A stretch of DNA of 57,274 nucleotides from an uncultured Clostridia bacterium (lineage in GTDB: Bacteria > Bacillota > Clostridia > Christensenellales > UBA1242), in NCBI GenBank assembly GCA_947624105.1, contig CANQIX010000003.1, positions 1 through 57,274 on the forward strand. Reading direction: 5' to 3'. Shown one piece after another: positions 1 through 9,595 of the stretch; position 1 is the stretch's first letter; each line of letters begins with the position of its first letter. Under the pieces are notes generated by a model that saw only the letters and a program-made list of their open reading frames with translations, was not told the origin of the DNA and did not search any database. Both the position numbers and the translations under genes were made by a program.

Positions 1-179
1 GTGCGATTTACATCATTGCATATATGACGACAATCGAAAATTACAGTGCACCATATCTAGCCCCCTTTGCGCCATTTATTTTGAAAGACAACAAAGATGG
101 AATATACAAAGCAAACATACTAAAAATGAAAGATCGGCCGTATTCCTTTAATCAAGAGAACAAAAGGAGGCAAAAATGA
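1..179 (+). CDS. Spore germination protein, GerA/GerKA-type subunit, C-terminal fragment (5' end outside window)
   Basis: Reading from base 3: AIYIIAYMTTIENYSAPYLAPFAPFILKDNKDGIYKANILKMKDRPYSFNQENKRRQK*. The APYLAPFAPF..D..D....K..RP pattern is typical of the GerA alpha-subunit C-terminus. The stop overlaps the next ATG (ATGA). Confidence 0.8.
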   Translation, partial: AIYIIAYMTTIENYSAPYLAPFAPFILKDNKDGIYKANILKMKDRPYSFNQENKRRQK

Positions 180-1252
180 ACGAAAAATCGGTAAATATTT
201 GGCAAATTGGGATAATTTTGTTCATTGTTTTGCTTGCCAATAAAATTCTTCTGCTGCCATCACTCGTCTTTAAAGATGCAAATTTTGAAGGCCTAATCAC
301 AATAACAATTTTGTTTTTAATCGAAATAGGAATAATAACTTTGTTTATCTTTTTAAAAAGAAAATATAAAACACTGAGTTTTGCACAAATTTTGCGTGAA
401 AAATTTGGAAATTGGCTAAAAATAATCATATTTTTGCTGCTTGCGATATTTTTTGTCTGCAAAATATTGCTGTTGTATAACGTTACATATGCTTTTTTCA
501 ACGAACTTATCTACAAAGAGAGCAGTCCGCTTTTGTATCTTGTTTGCTTTGTTCCAATAATGACATATTTTGTGTTTTGTCCTCTTAGAACGATGGGAAG
601 AACACTGCAAATATTTTTTCCGGTTATCTTGGTGCTGACAATCTTTTGCACCTTTCTCCCATTTGTGGGACTTAATTCAACGCCGCTACTCTTTCAATCG
701 AGCGCAAGTGGAGTGTTTTTTTCAATCTTAAAGCACTCTGCTGCGTTTGGCGACAGCATAATTTTGCTTTTGTTTATCGATAAAATAGAGTATAAAGAAG
801 GAGATGGCAAAAAGATATATTTTATGGCGCTATTAGCAATCCTCTTTGTCTTTCTAATATTTTTATCATTTTATTTTTCTTACACATATACTGCATCGTT
901 TCATAGTTATGCGATTTTTGAAATACTTGGCAACATAAAAAGTTTTGGCGGAATCGGGAGAGTAGATGTTATTTCGCTTATTTTAGTGATGTTTTTGACA
1001 TATTTTCAGTTTGGAATTTTTTTCAAGGCATACACAAATTGTTTTTGTGAGGTTTTTACAAGAATAAATGCCAAATTTGCAGTGATTTTGTTTGACGTAT
1101 TGTTTGTTGTGCTAATAAATTTCGTCGTTCTAAACCTCGAAAAAGCGGTGATGTTTGCCGAAAACTTCTTTCCATACATTTCGATGCCAACGATAATTAT
1201 TGTTTTGCTTTTTGTCGCCATTTCACTGCTTAGGAGGCGAAAAAATGAATAA
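176..1252 (+). CDS. Spore germination permease, GerAB/GerKB family
   Basis: 358-aa multi-TM protein directly following the GerA alpha subunit and preceding a GerAC-like protein; RBS aaaggagg. Confidence 0.85.
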   Translation: MNEKSVNIWQIGIILFIVLLANKILLLPSLVFKDANFEGLITITILFLIEIGIITLFIFLKRKYKTLSFAQILREKFGNWLKIIIFLLLAIFFVCKILLLYNVTYAFFNELIYKESSPLLYLVCFVPIMTYFVFCPLRTMGRTLQIFFPVILVLTIFCTFLPFVGLNSTPLLFQSSASGVFFSILKHSAAFGDSIILLLFIDKIEYKEGDGKKIYFMALLAILFVFLIFLSFYFSYTYTASFHSYAIFEILGNIKSFGGIGRVDVISLILVMFLTYFQFGIFFKAYTNCFCEVFTRINAKFAVILFDVLFVVLINFVVLNLEKAVMFAENFFPYISMPTIIIVLLFVAISLLRRRKNE

Positions 1253-2477
1253 AGAACAGATAAAAAGGAGCATAAAAAAATTTTTTAAAGTTCCTATGCT
1301 TTGGGTGTTGCTTGTTATTGCGATTTGCTTTGGGAGTGTTTCGTTTGCAAAAAGTGCAGAGATAAACACCTATGCAATTGTTACCGCGCTTGGAATAGAC
1401 CAGGCTGACGATATGATAGAACTTTCGCTTTTAACCTTTGTGCCGATTGTGGAGCAGAACTTTAAGGACTCTTATAAGATAATCACTGCAAAAGGCAAGA
1501 CGATCAACGAGGCGCTAAATTATGCAAGCGTGCACGTGGGCAGAAGAATTGGGCTGTCGCATATAAAAACTTTGGTTGTAAATGTCGACATCTTTAAAAG
1601 CGGTGCTGCAAAAACGCTTGACTTTTTGGCGCGCAGCAAGGAACTTTCCCTTTCGACCTCTCTTATCTGCACCGATAAAAAGGCGCTTGATTTTTTAGAG
1701 GTGGTGCAACAACTTGACAATTCTGGCGCGCTAAAGATTGAAAATGTGGTCAATTTTAACAAAAAATACGTGGCAGCAGACGAAAGCACGATAGAAAGTT
1801 TTTTCAAAGGAGTAAACTCCAAAAGTAAGGCGTCAATCGTTTCGTTTATGACGCTAGACGAAAACGAGGGGCTTGACATCAGCGGACAAAGTGGCGGCGG
1901 AGACTCGTCGTCATCGCAGTCTTCTTCCAATTCGCCTGGCAAGATGATTAAAAATTCGGGCGACTGCATTTTGTGTAAGGACGGGAAGTTAGTTAAATAT
2001 GTAGCAAGCGAGGATGTCGAAAAAATAAACTACCTCAGGGGCGGATTTGAACAAGGGCAACTTGTGCTTGAAAATTGCGTAAGCGATATGTTTAAAGACA
2101 CAACTTTAACTTTTAAAATCTACAACAATTCGATTATGAAGGAGGCGAGATTTGTAAATGGCATACCACTAATTTATCTTGACGTAAAACTCAATGTTAA
2201 ACTTGTGGAGGTAAATTCCAACAAAGCAAATTACGACATCGAATTTGACGATTTGCCGGTGGAGATTATCAAGGATATTCGCTGTAAAGTCAAGGAGATG
2301 ATAACCGACGGACTTGCCATTCTGCGTGAAACGAAGTGCGATATAATTGGAGTATACGAATTTTTAAATAACAACAATTACGGCGAGTTTAAGCGCTTTT
2401 TAAATAAACTAGACGACAAAGACGACTATCTTTCAAAGGTTTTGTTTAAGGTGTCGCCAAATATTTACGCAAAATAA
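1245..2477 (+). CDS. Ger(x)C-family germination lipoprotein-like protein
   Basis: Start chosen at MNKEQIKRS (RBS taggaggcg). Contains AIVTALGIDQADDMIELSLLTFVP and the third-gene position of a gerA operon. Confidence 0.8.
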   Translation: MNKEQIKRSIKKFFKVPMLWVLLVIAICFGSVSFAKSAEINTYAIVTALGIDQADDMIELSLLTFVPIVEQNFKDSYKIITAKGKTINEALNYASVHVGRRIGLSHIKTLVVNVDIFKSGAAKTLDFLARSKELSLSTSLICTDKKALDFLEVVQQLDNSGALKIENVVNFNKKYVAADESTIESFFKGVNSKSKASIVSFMTLDENEGLDISGQSGGGDSSSSQSSSNSPGKMIKNSGDCILCKDGKLVKYVASEDVEKINYLRGGFEQGQLVLENCVSDMFKDTTLTFKIYNNSIMKEARFVNGIPLIYLDVKLNVKLVEVNSNKANYDIEFDDLPVEIIKDIRCKVKEMITDGLAILRETKCDIIGVYEFLNNNNYGEFKRFLNKLDDKDDYLSKVLFKVSPNIYAK

Positions 2478-2480
2478 AAC

Positions 2481-2516
2481 AAACTGCATAAATTTATATG
2501 CAGTTTTATCTTTTTT
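2481..2516 (+). terminator. Rho-independent terminator
   Basis: AAACTGCATA-aattta-TATGCAGTTT followed by tatctttttt. Confidence 0.8.
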
Positions 2517-2547
2517 ATGGTATGATTATATACGAAGGAGAGCGAAT

Positions 2548-3309
2548 ATGGAACACATTGCTATTTTAAGGCAACCATTTTACGATATGATTCTTAGCGG
2601 AGAAAAGACGATTGAAAGCCGATTTTCGATGAACAAGTGTGCACCATACAAAAGAGTGAGCGTAGGCGATGTTGTGTGGTTTAAAGAAACTGGTAAGCCA
2701 GTAACAGTTAGAGCGATTGTTAAGGACGTAAAATACTTTGAAACAACGCCAGAGATTATCGAAGAGATAAGAAAAACATATGGCAAAGAGATAGGAACTG
2801 ACCGATTTGAAGATTGGCAGGAAACTTGCAAGAAAAATTTTTGCACACTAGTGTGGATTAAAGACGTGAAAAGAGTGCTTCCAATAAACGTTCCAAGAAG
2901 CAATGGCGCAGGGTGGATTATCCTAAATGGCAGTTTAGGAAGTATAGAAGAAACAGGCGCAGAGATTGAAAGATGGAAGTTTGGAACGGACAATGCAAAA
3001 CTTATCGACCTTGTGCTGCGTGGTAAGAAGACGGCAACAACATATCTAACTGCTGACGAAAACGATGTGGTAGGCAAGCAGTCAATCATTGTTGATGACA
3101 ATGGCAAAGATGCGTGCCTTGTTGAAACGACTGCAATACACAAGATGAAGTTTTGCGATATGACGTGGGAACTAGCAAAGTTAGAGGGCGAAAACAAAAC
3201 ACTAAAAGAGTGGAAAGAAATTCACGAAAAATATTTCAAAAAAATAAATAAAAATTTTAATGAAAATACAAAAATTATTTTTGAAATATTTAAATTAGTA
3301 AAAAAATAA
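2548..3309 (+). CDS. Tandem ASCH-domain protein (N-terminal ASCH plus YhfF-like ASCH)
   Basis: Residues 1-110: RQPFYDMILSGEKTIESRFS...VGDVVWFKETG. Residues ~140-230: FGTDNAKLIDLVLRGKKTATTYL...VETTAIHKMKFCDMTWELAKLEGE...LKEWKEIHEKYF. Confidence 0.75.
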   Translation: MEHIAILRQPFYDMILSGEKTIESRFSMNKCAPYKRVSVGDVVWFKETGKPVTVRAIVKDVKYFETTPEIIEEIRKTYGKEIGTDRFEDWQETCKKNFCTLVWIKDVKRVLPINVPRSNGAGWIILNGSLGSIEETGAEIERWKFGTDNAKLIDLVLRGKKTATTYLTADENDVVGKQSIIVDDNGKDACLVETTAIHKMKFCDMTWELAKLEGENKTLKEWKEIHEKYFKKINKNFNENTKIIFEIFKLVKK

Positions 3310-3433
3310 TAAAAAATAGGAAAATACCATAATATAAGGCGAATAAATTGTTGAATAAATAATTATTTTTGAATTTTATTGTAATTTTTATCGAAAAAAT
3401 AAATTATTAAAAATAAAAAAATAGGAGGATAAA

Positions 3434-3925
3434 ATGAAAGAAAAACTTGACATATATGACGAAAACAAAAATAGAACAGGAAAGGTTGTTTTTAGAGGAA
3501 CGGCACTGCCAGAAGGGGAGAAGATACTTTTGACGGTTGTTTGGCTTAAGAATGGCGATAAATACCTTGTTCAAAAGACCAGCGAGGCGAAGGGCGGAGA
3601 ATATGCCATCACAGGTGGGCATGTTCCAAGCGGAAAGACAAGCAAGGAGCAGGCGCTTGTTGAAGTGAAAGAGGAACTAGGATTAGACCTTCAAGAGAGT
3701 AAACTTCAATACCTTGGCGATGTTTCAAAGCCTAATGCGATTTTTGACGTCTATCAATATGAACTTACCGGCAAACTGCCAAAGATAGTTTTGCAGGAGA
3801 GTGAAGTGGAAGATGCATTATGGCTTACAAAAGGCGAGATTGAGGGCTTGATTGCAAAGGGCGTTTTTCGAAAGTCATCTGCTATGCACTATGAAAAATT
3901 TATAAAGGATCAAAAGGAACTTTAA
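3434..3925 (+). CDS. NUDIX hydrolase
   Basis: Nudix box GGHVPSGKTSKEQALVEVKEELGL; RBS ataggagg. Confidence 0.9.
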   Translation: MKEKLDIYDENKNRTGKVVFRGTALPEGEKILLTVVWLKNGDKYLVQKTSEAKGGEYAITGGHVPSGKTSKEQALVEVKEELGLDLQESKLQYLGDVSKPNAIFDVYQYELTGKLPKIVLQESEVEDALWLTKGEIEGLIAKGVFRKSSAMHYEKFIKDQKEL

Positions 3926-3950
3926 ACAAGGCATTTTGCATTGCGCCATA

Positions 3951-3990
3951 TTGTCAAAAATTTGACAAAATGATTATTATTTAGTATGAT
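3951..3990 (+). promoter_or_regulatory. Consensus-like sigma-A promoter with an inverted repeat over the -35
   Basis: TTGACA (3962-3967), 17-bp spacer, TATGAT (3985-3990); palindrome TTGTCAAA-AA-TTTGACAA at 3951-3968. Confidence 0.65.
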
Positions 3991-4046
3991 ATATGATGCA
4001 AGAAAAGGGAGCAAATTTGCTTCCTTTAAAAATAGGAGTTGCAGTT

Positions 4047-6761
4047 ATGATTCAGTTGGATAAGATTACGAAGATATACAAAGTTGCAGAGTCAGAAGTA
4101 GATGCGCTGCAGCAAGTTTCTATATCCTTTAGAGAGGCGGAGTTTGTTTCTATTTTAGGGCCATCTGGCTGCGGAAAGACAACTCTTCTTAATATCATTG
4201 GCGGACTTGACCACTATACAGAGGGCGATATGTTTATCGACGGCGTTTCCACGAAAGAATATAAGGATCGCGACTGGGATACATACCGAAATCACAGAGT
4301 TGGATTTGTTTTTCAAAGTTACAATCTTATTCCTCACCAAACGATACTTGAAAACGTCGAACTTGCACTAAACATCGCCGGAGTTAAAAAGGACGAACGA
4401 GTTGCAAGAGCGAAAAAGGCGTTAGATAAGGTTGGACTTGGAGGATTATATAACAAAAAGCCAAATCAACTTTCCGGTGGACAATGTCAAAGAGTGGCAA
4501 TCGCGAGAGCACTCGTAAATGAACCAGAAATTTTGCTTGCCGATGAACCTACCGGAGCGCTTGACACAGAAACATCTGTGCAGATTATGGATATTATCAA
4601 GGAAATTTCAAAAGACACCCTTGTTATTATGGTTACGCACAATCCAGACCTTGCAGAAAAATATTCGACAAGAATTATAAGACTTCTTGACGGCAAAGTT
4701 ATCTCCGATTCAAAGGAGTTTAATCCAAAGATAGAAAAGGTTGAAAAGGTGGAACACACCACAAAATCTAGAAAATCTAAACTTGGCTTTTGGTCCGCGT
4801 TTAGGTTGTCTGCGCGCAACCTGTGGTCGAAGATTAAAAGAACCCTTATGGTTTGCGTTGCAGGTTCGATAGGCGTCATCGGTGTTGCATCAGTTTTGGC
4901 TGTTTCAACCGGTATTCAATCGTATATCAACAATATGCAAAACGATATGTTGTCCGGAAACCCAATAACAATTTCGGAAACGGTGCTTAATATGTCGGGC
5001 ATTCTAAGCAGTATGGACAGAAATTCGCAGAACGAGGCGATTAAACAATCGGTTGAAGACGGCTATGTCAATGTTGACAAGGTTATGGATTACATCATCG
5101 ATATGGCGGGCAGAGTTGACAACCTTATGGTTCAAAACGAGATTGACGAAAATTATGTAAATTACGTTCTTCAAATGCCAAAAGAATATTACGCGGCTTT
5201 CAATTTGGATTATGGCATAAACGTTTTAAATAACATCTACACGCAAAGCCCATTCACAGGGCAAGAGGAGATGCAAATTTCGTTGCAGACAATTAGGCAG
5301 GTGTATACGCAGATACTTGCAGAAACAAATTTAAGCGAATATGCAAGTTTGATAACTACACTTGACAATCCATTTAAAAAATTGCCATCAAGCAAAGAAT
5401 TTGTGCTTTCGCAGTATGACATCATTGCTCCAAACGGCAACCTTGAATATCCAAAGAACAAAAATGAGATTGCGCTTGTTGTAAATGACGATACTGCACT
5501 TTCCGACCTTACACTCGCTCAACTTGGATATTACTCTCAGGATCAGTTTATCAATTTAATTTACAAGGCGCTGGAAGATGAGAGATATAACGAAGAGATT
5601 GACAATGTAACTCGCTTTAGTTATGAAGATTTGCTTGGCAGAACATTTGTTTGGTATCCAAATGACACTGTGTATAACGCAGGAAGCGGTTTAATTCCAT
5701 TCACTTACAATCCAACAGTTACGGAAGGCTTTGAAAATGGTGTAGAGTTTACAATCAGTTGTATTTTAAGACCAAAAGCAGGGCTTTCTTACGGAAGTTT
5801 AAGCACAGGGCTTTATTACACAGAAGAATTGACCAATTATATATTAGACACCGAATATAATTCTAGAATTGTTAAACTTTTAAGAGAAAACGAAAAAGAT
5901 TATTTCACAAACATTCCATCATCAATGGGGGCTGACCAAAATAGTAGTTATGCACCTCTTGAGTTTTCATTTAACTTTATATTTGATAGCGGAGATGGAG
6001 AAGGCCCAACCGAAAGAACTATGACGGGACATATTGGAAGCCAATCTGCTTTGTCAGGGATACTTAGCAGTATGCCAGGCTTTGGTGGAGGTAGTAGTGG
6101 CGGCGGAAGTTCGATGTATAATGGGATATACCAACTTTCACTTCGCGAACTTGGCGGAGAAAAATTGCCACAATCAATCAGCATTTATCCAGTTGACTTT
6201 GAGATAAAAGACCAACTTACAAGTTATCTTCAAAAGTGGAACGAAGATGGCGACATTGTGATTTTGGATAGCAACGGACAGCAAAAGACTTTAAAGAAAG
6301 AAGATAGACAAGAGATTCAATATTCCGACAATTTGGGGCTTGTTATCAGTATGATCAACGACTTGTTGTCGATCATAACAACCGCACTTGTTGCATTTAC
6401 TTCCCTTTCACTTGTTGTGTCGACGGTTATGATTGCAATTATCACCTACGTTTCAGTTATCGAAAGAATCAAAGAGATTGGCGTTATTAGATCTTTGGGT
6501 GGCAGAAAGAAAGACGTTTCAAGATTGTTCATAGCAGAAAGCATCATTATCGGCGGAACGAGTGGAATTATCGGGCTTGTTATCACATTTATAATAACAC
6601 TTATAATCAACGGACTTGCGGATCTCACAATCGCAACGCTGACATTCCCAATTTCGGCAATAATGTTCTTAATCAGCGTGCTACTTACTTTGATTTCTGG
6701 ATTGATTCCAGCACGTGCAGCAAGCAAAAAAGATCCAGTTGTTGCACTAAGAACAGAATAA
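4047..6761 (+). CDS. ABC transporter, fused ATPase and FtsX-like permease (MacB-like)
   Basis: Walker A GPSGCGKTT, LSGGQCQRVAIARAL, LLADEPTGALD; C-terminal FtsX-like TM segment. Start moved from 3993 to MIQLDKITK because the first ATG sits at the predicted transcription start. Confidence 0.9.
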   Translation: MIQLDKITKIYKVAESEVDALQQVSISFREAEFVSILGPSGCGKTTLLNIIGGLDHYTEGDMFIDGVSTKEYKDRDWDTYRNHRVGFVFQSYNLIPHQTILENVELALNIAGVKKDERVARAKKALDKVGLGGLYNKKPNQLSGGQCQRVAIARALVNEPEILLADEPTGALDTETSVQIMDIIKEISKDTLVIMVTHNPDLAEKYSTRIIRLLDGKVISDSKEFNPKIEKVEKVEHTTKSRKSKLGFWSAFRLSARNLWSKIKRTLMVCVAGSIGVIGVASVLAVSTGIQSYINNMQNDMLSGNPITISETVLNMSGILSSMDRNSQNEAIKQSVEDGYVNVDKVMDYIIDMAGRVDNLMVQNEIDENYVNYVLQMPKEYYAAFNLDYGINVLNNIYTQSPFTGQEEMQISLQTIRQVYTQILAETNLSEYASLITTLDNPFKKLPSSKEFVLSQYDIIAPNGNLEYPKNKNEIALVVNDDTALSDLTLAQLGYYSQDQFINLIYKALEDERYNEEIDNVTRFSYEDLLGRTFVWYPNDTVYNAGSGLIPFTYNPTVTEGFENGVEFTISCILRPKAGLSYGSLSTGLYYTEELTNYILDTEYNSRIVKLLRENEKDYFTNIPSSMGADQNSSYAPLEFSFNFIFDSGDGEGPTERTMTGHIGSQSALSGILSSMPGFGGGSSGGGSSMYNGIYQLSLRELGGEKLPQSISIYPVDFEIKDQLTSYLQKWNEDGDIVILDSNGQQKTLKKEDRQEIQYSDNLGLVISMINDLLSIITTALVAFTSLSLVVSTVMIAIITYVSVIERIKEIGVIRSLGGRKKDVSRLFIAESIIIGGTSGIIGLVITFIITLIINGLADLTIATLTFPISAIMFLISVLLTLISGLIPARAASKKDPVVALRTE

Positions 6762-6767
6762 AACATC

Positions 6768-6795
6768 AAAAAAGACCGATTATTCGGCCTTTTTT
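6768..6795. terminator. Bidirectional terminator-like hairpin
   Basis: AAAAAAGACCGA-ttat-TCGGCCTTTTTT. Confidence 0.8.
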
Positions 6796-6892
6796 CGTAG
6801 TAGCAGTTGGCGACTTACAGAATTTAGGAAACAGAGAAAAATGTTTTGAAAATGTTTCTGTTTTATGATACAATAAAAAAGAGGAGAAAAAT

Positions 6893-8344
6893 ATGAAAAA
6901 GAAAATTATTTCGGCAATTTTTATGTTGTGCGCAATAGTTTGCCTGGGATTTGGACTGACAGCGTGCAACGGTAGTGAAGAATCAGACCCAATCAAATAT
7001 GCACAATCCGTTTTGTCTAATTATGGCGAAAACTATGACTACGTTTACACGTATGATGAGCAAAATTTGCAAGAAGCACAAGGATATACCGGCGGGTGGC
7101 ACACTTATTATTGCTATGTTTCAACAACTGCAAACAAAATAACTATTACAAAATTAACAGATGTTGAGTCGGACGATTCAAAGAATGCAAGAACCATTAT
7201 TGGCTATTTTGAACTTGTTTCAGATGGCGAAAATGTAAATGTTTCATACTATGATGTTCACAATTTAACTTACACAACCGACGTTTTGACACAGAGTGAG
7301 TATGAAGAGGAATATCCATTTCTTATCGAAAATATAGTCAATGCCTTTGTAAACTTTGACGTTGACAACCCTATTCCTGGCTCGCAAGAACAATATTATA
7401 AGAATGAAGAGTTAAGAACTTATCAAAAGAAAGTCGACGACAGTTTTATTACCCTCGAAAACACTTGCTCTTATTATGTTGGCGGGATTCCATCGGGAGA
7501 TGAGCGCGGCAAAGAAACCGACGATGGGATACAAACAGATCTTTGTGGCGTTGAAATAAGAATCGAAAGAAAGACTGGGCATATTGTAAGTGTTATAAAT
7601 CAAAACATAAACGGGCGAGAGGTTGAATACTCTTACAATAAAGGCAAAAAGAGTGTTGACACAAAATATTTTGGAGCAACCAAGTTGGAAGCACTTGGCA
7701 AGATTTTAAGCGATATGACACAAGAGCAACCTAATGGAAATTACAAGATGGACGGCTCAATCGTGCTTGGAAGTGGAGCACCACAAAATGTTACCATCGT
7801 TTATGATGCAGAAAAGGATATGACAAAGACCATAAGCGAAAGCGGTGTTGTATATCAAAAATTTGAATTTAACGAAGATGCAACTGAAACCGAAACATTT
7901 TTAACTTTGAAAAACTACACAGAAAACAATCACAGTGTAGATGTAAGAACATATACAAGAGAAGAATATCTCACAACCACTGACAGCAATTTAGCGTTAA
8001 GCGAGGCATTTAAGGGCATTAAAGTTGTTCTGCAAGACTACGACGAGGCTGGAGTTGAAATAGTGCACGACGAAGATGAGCACACAACACTTATAACTCT
8101 TACAAGTGGCGACAACACAATTACAATCAACTTCAAAAACGCAAACGACTACACCATAAAGAGCGAAACAGAAAACTTGTCTTACACATTCGACTACAAA
8201 AACCACAAATTTTCTTCGGCAGAGTTAATCATCGATGCAACATCGATGGGCGGTGTAAGGGAAATAGTTACCTTAACATACACCTACGAAAATGTTAGCG
8301 GATTTGATTTTGACGAAAGTTTGTATACAGGAAACGCAGGTTAA
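6893..8344 (+). CDS. Hypothetical lipoprotein
   Basis: Signal peptide and lipobox (LGFGLTACNG); RBS gaggag; no family recognised. Confidence 0.8.
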   Translation: MKKKIISAIFMLCAIVCLGFGLTACNGSEESDPIKYAQSVLSNYGENYDYVYTYDEQNLQEAQGYTGGWHTYYCYVSTTANKITITKLTDVESDDSKNARTIIGYFELVSDGENVNVSYYDVHNLTYTTDVLTQSEYEEEYPFLIENIVNAFVNFDVDNPIPGSQEQYYKNEELRTYQKKVDDSFITLENTCSYYVGGIPSGDERGKETDDGIQTDLCGVEIRIERKTGHIVSVINQNINGREVEYSYNKGKKSVDTKYFGATKLEALGKILSDMTQEQPNGNYKMDGSIVLGSGAPQNVTIVYDAEKDMTKTISESGVVYQKFEFNEDATETETFLTLKNYTENNHSVDVRTYTREEYLTTTDSNLALSEAFKGIKVVLQDYDEAGVEIVHDEDEHTTLITLTSGDNTITINFKNANDYTIKSETENLSYTFDYKNHKFSSAELIIDATSMGGVREIVTLTYTYENVSGFDFDESLYTGNAG

Positions 8345-8351
8345 TAAAAAC

Positions 8352-8386
8352 AAAAAAGGATTGATTAAAGTCAGTCCTTTTTTATT
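8352..8386 (+). terminator. Rho-independent terminator
   Basis: AAAAAGGATTGA-ttaaag-TCAGTCCTTTTTTA. Confidence 0.8.
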
Positions 8387-8461
8387 TTCAAAACATTGTC
8401 CGTTTTAAGATTGTTTGACAAAATTTTTTGTTCCGTGCTACACTTAAAATGAAGAGGGAAA

Positions 8462-9436
8462 ATGAAAAGAAAGTTTTTGATACAACCAATAATGTTTATT
8501 TTGGCAATTTTTATGGTTGTTCCACTTGTTTTTGCAGGTTGCGGAACTACCAAGGACTATATTTTTAGCCTTAAATATGTCGAAAACTTCAAAATTATGC
8601 AGTTGGCAGATGTTCAGGCGTCTTCTGTTGAAAAATGCGAAGAGGCGTTTGTTGATATCAAAAAAATGGTAGAAAAAGAAAAGCCAAACTTAATAGTTTT
8701 GTCTGGCGATAATATCGATGTTCCGGAGAATGAAGATGTTTTTAACTGCCTTGTTGAAAGTATGGAGAGTTTAAACACTCCGTGGGCGCCGGTTTTTGGC
8801 AATCACGATGCCGAAGGCGTGCTTACAAAAGAGTTTATGGCAGAACGCTTTAAACAGGCAAAAAATTGCTACTTTGCAAGTGGCGAGGAAGGTGTTGACG
8901 GAGTTGGGAATTATGTAATCAACATAATGGACAAAAAAGAAGTTGTTTGCAGCGTCTTTCTTATTGACAGCAATATGTATTACGACGAAGAAAAAACAGA
9001 ATATGACTCGATACACCCAAATCAAATTGAATGGTATGAAGAGACGGTTAATTTTATAAAAGAAAGCAACCACAACAAAACTCCAAAATCGTTGGCGTTT
9101 TTCCACATTCCACTCCACGAATATCGCGATGCAAAGGAATCCTTTGAAAGAGGGGAGAGCGAAGGGCGTGCAGAATTTAATGAGGGAATATACAGCGGTT
9201 ATGAAAACACCGGATTTTTTGAAAAAGTTAAGGAACTGCAAAGCACCAAGGCGATTTTCTGTGGGCACGACCACGCAAACACTTGCGACATAAACTATCA
9301 AGGCGTGCATCTTGTGTATGGCTTAAAGTCATCAAGAGATTCCTATTACAACGAATCTTTGCTTGGAACGACAATAGTAACGCTTTCAAAAACCGAGATA
9401 AAGATTGAAAATAAGTTTTTTAGAGATTTGGATTAA
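8462..9436 (+). CDS. Calcineurin-like metallophosphoesterase, predicted lipoprotein
   Basis: Lipobox VFAGCG; motifs LADVQ, LSGDNID, FGNHDAE, FCGHDHAN. Confidence 0.85.
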   Translation: MKRKFLIQPIMFILAIFMVVPLVFAGCGTTKDYIFSLKYVENFKIMQLADVQASSVEKCEEAFVDIKKMVEKEKPNLIVLSGDNIDVPENEDVFNCLVESMESLNTPWAPVFGNHDAEGVLTKEFMAERFKQAKNCYFASGEEGVDGVGNYVINIMDKKEVVCSVFLIDSNMYYDEEKTEYDSIHPNQIEWYEETVNFIKESNHNKTPKSLAFFHIPLHEYRDAKESFERGESEGRAEFNEGIYSGYENTGFFEKVKELQSTKAIFCGHDHANTCDINYQGVHLVYGLKSSRDSYYNESLLGTTIVTLSKTEIKIENKFFRDLD

Positions 9437-9595
9437 AAAATTATGAAATTCATACCAAAGGTGTAAATTAAACGACCTAGTTAAAAATTAAAAGCCACAT
9501 ACTATTGTGGTTTTATTTTTATTGGACAGCCCTTGAAACATAAAAAATTCCAATAAGTTGTGAGGGGGAAACGGACTTATCTGGAAACTAATAGA

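Noticed and set aside
3993-4046. Extended N-terminus MMQEKGANLLPLKIGVAV of the ABC transporter
   Set aside because: The ATG lies about 3 nt after the predicted -10; no room for an RBS.
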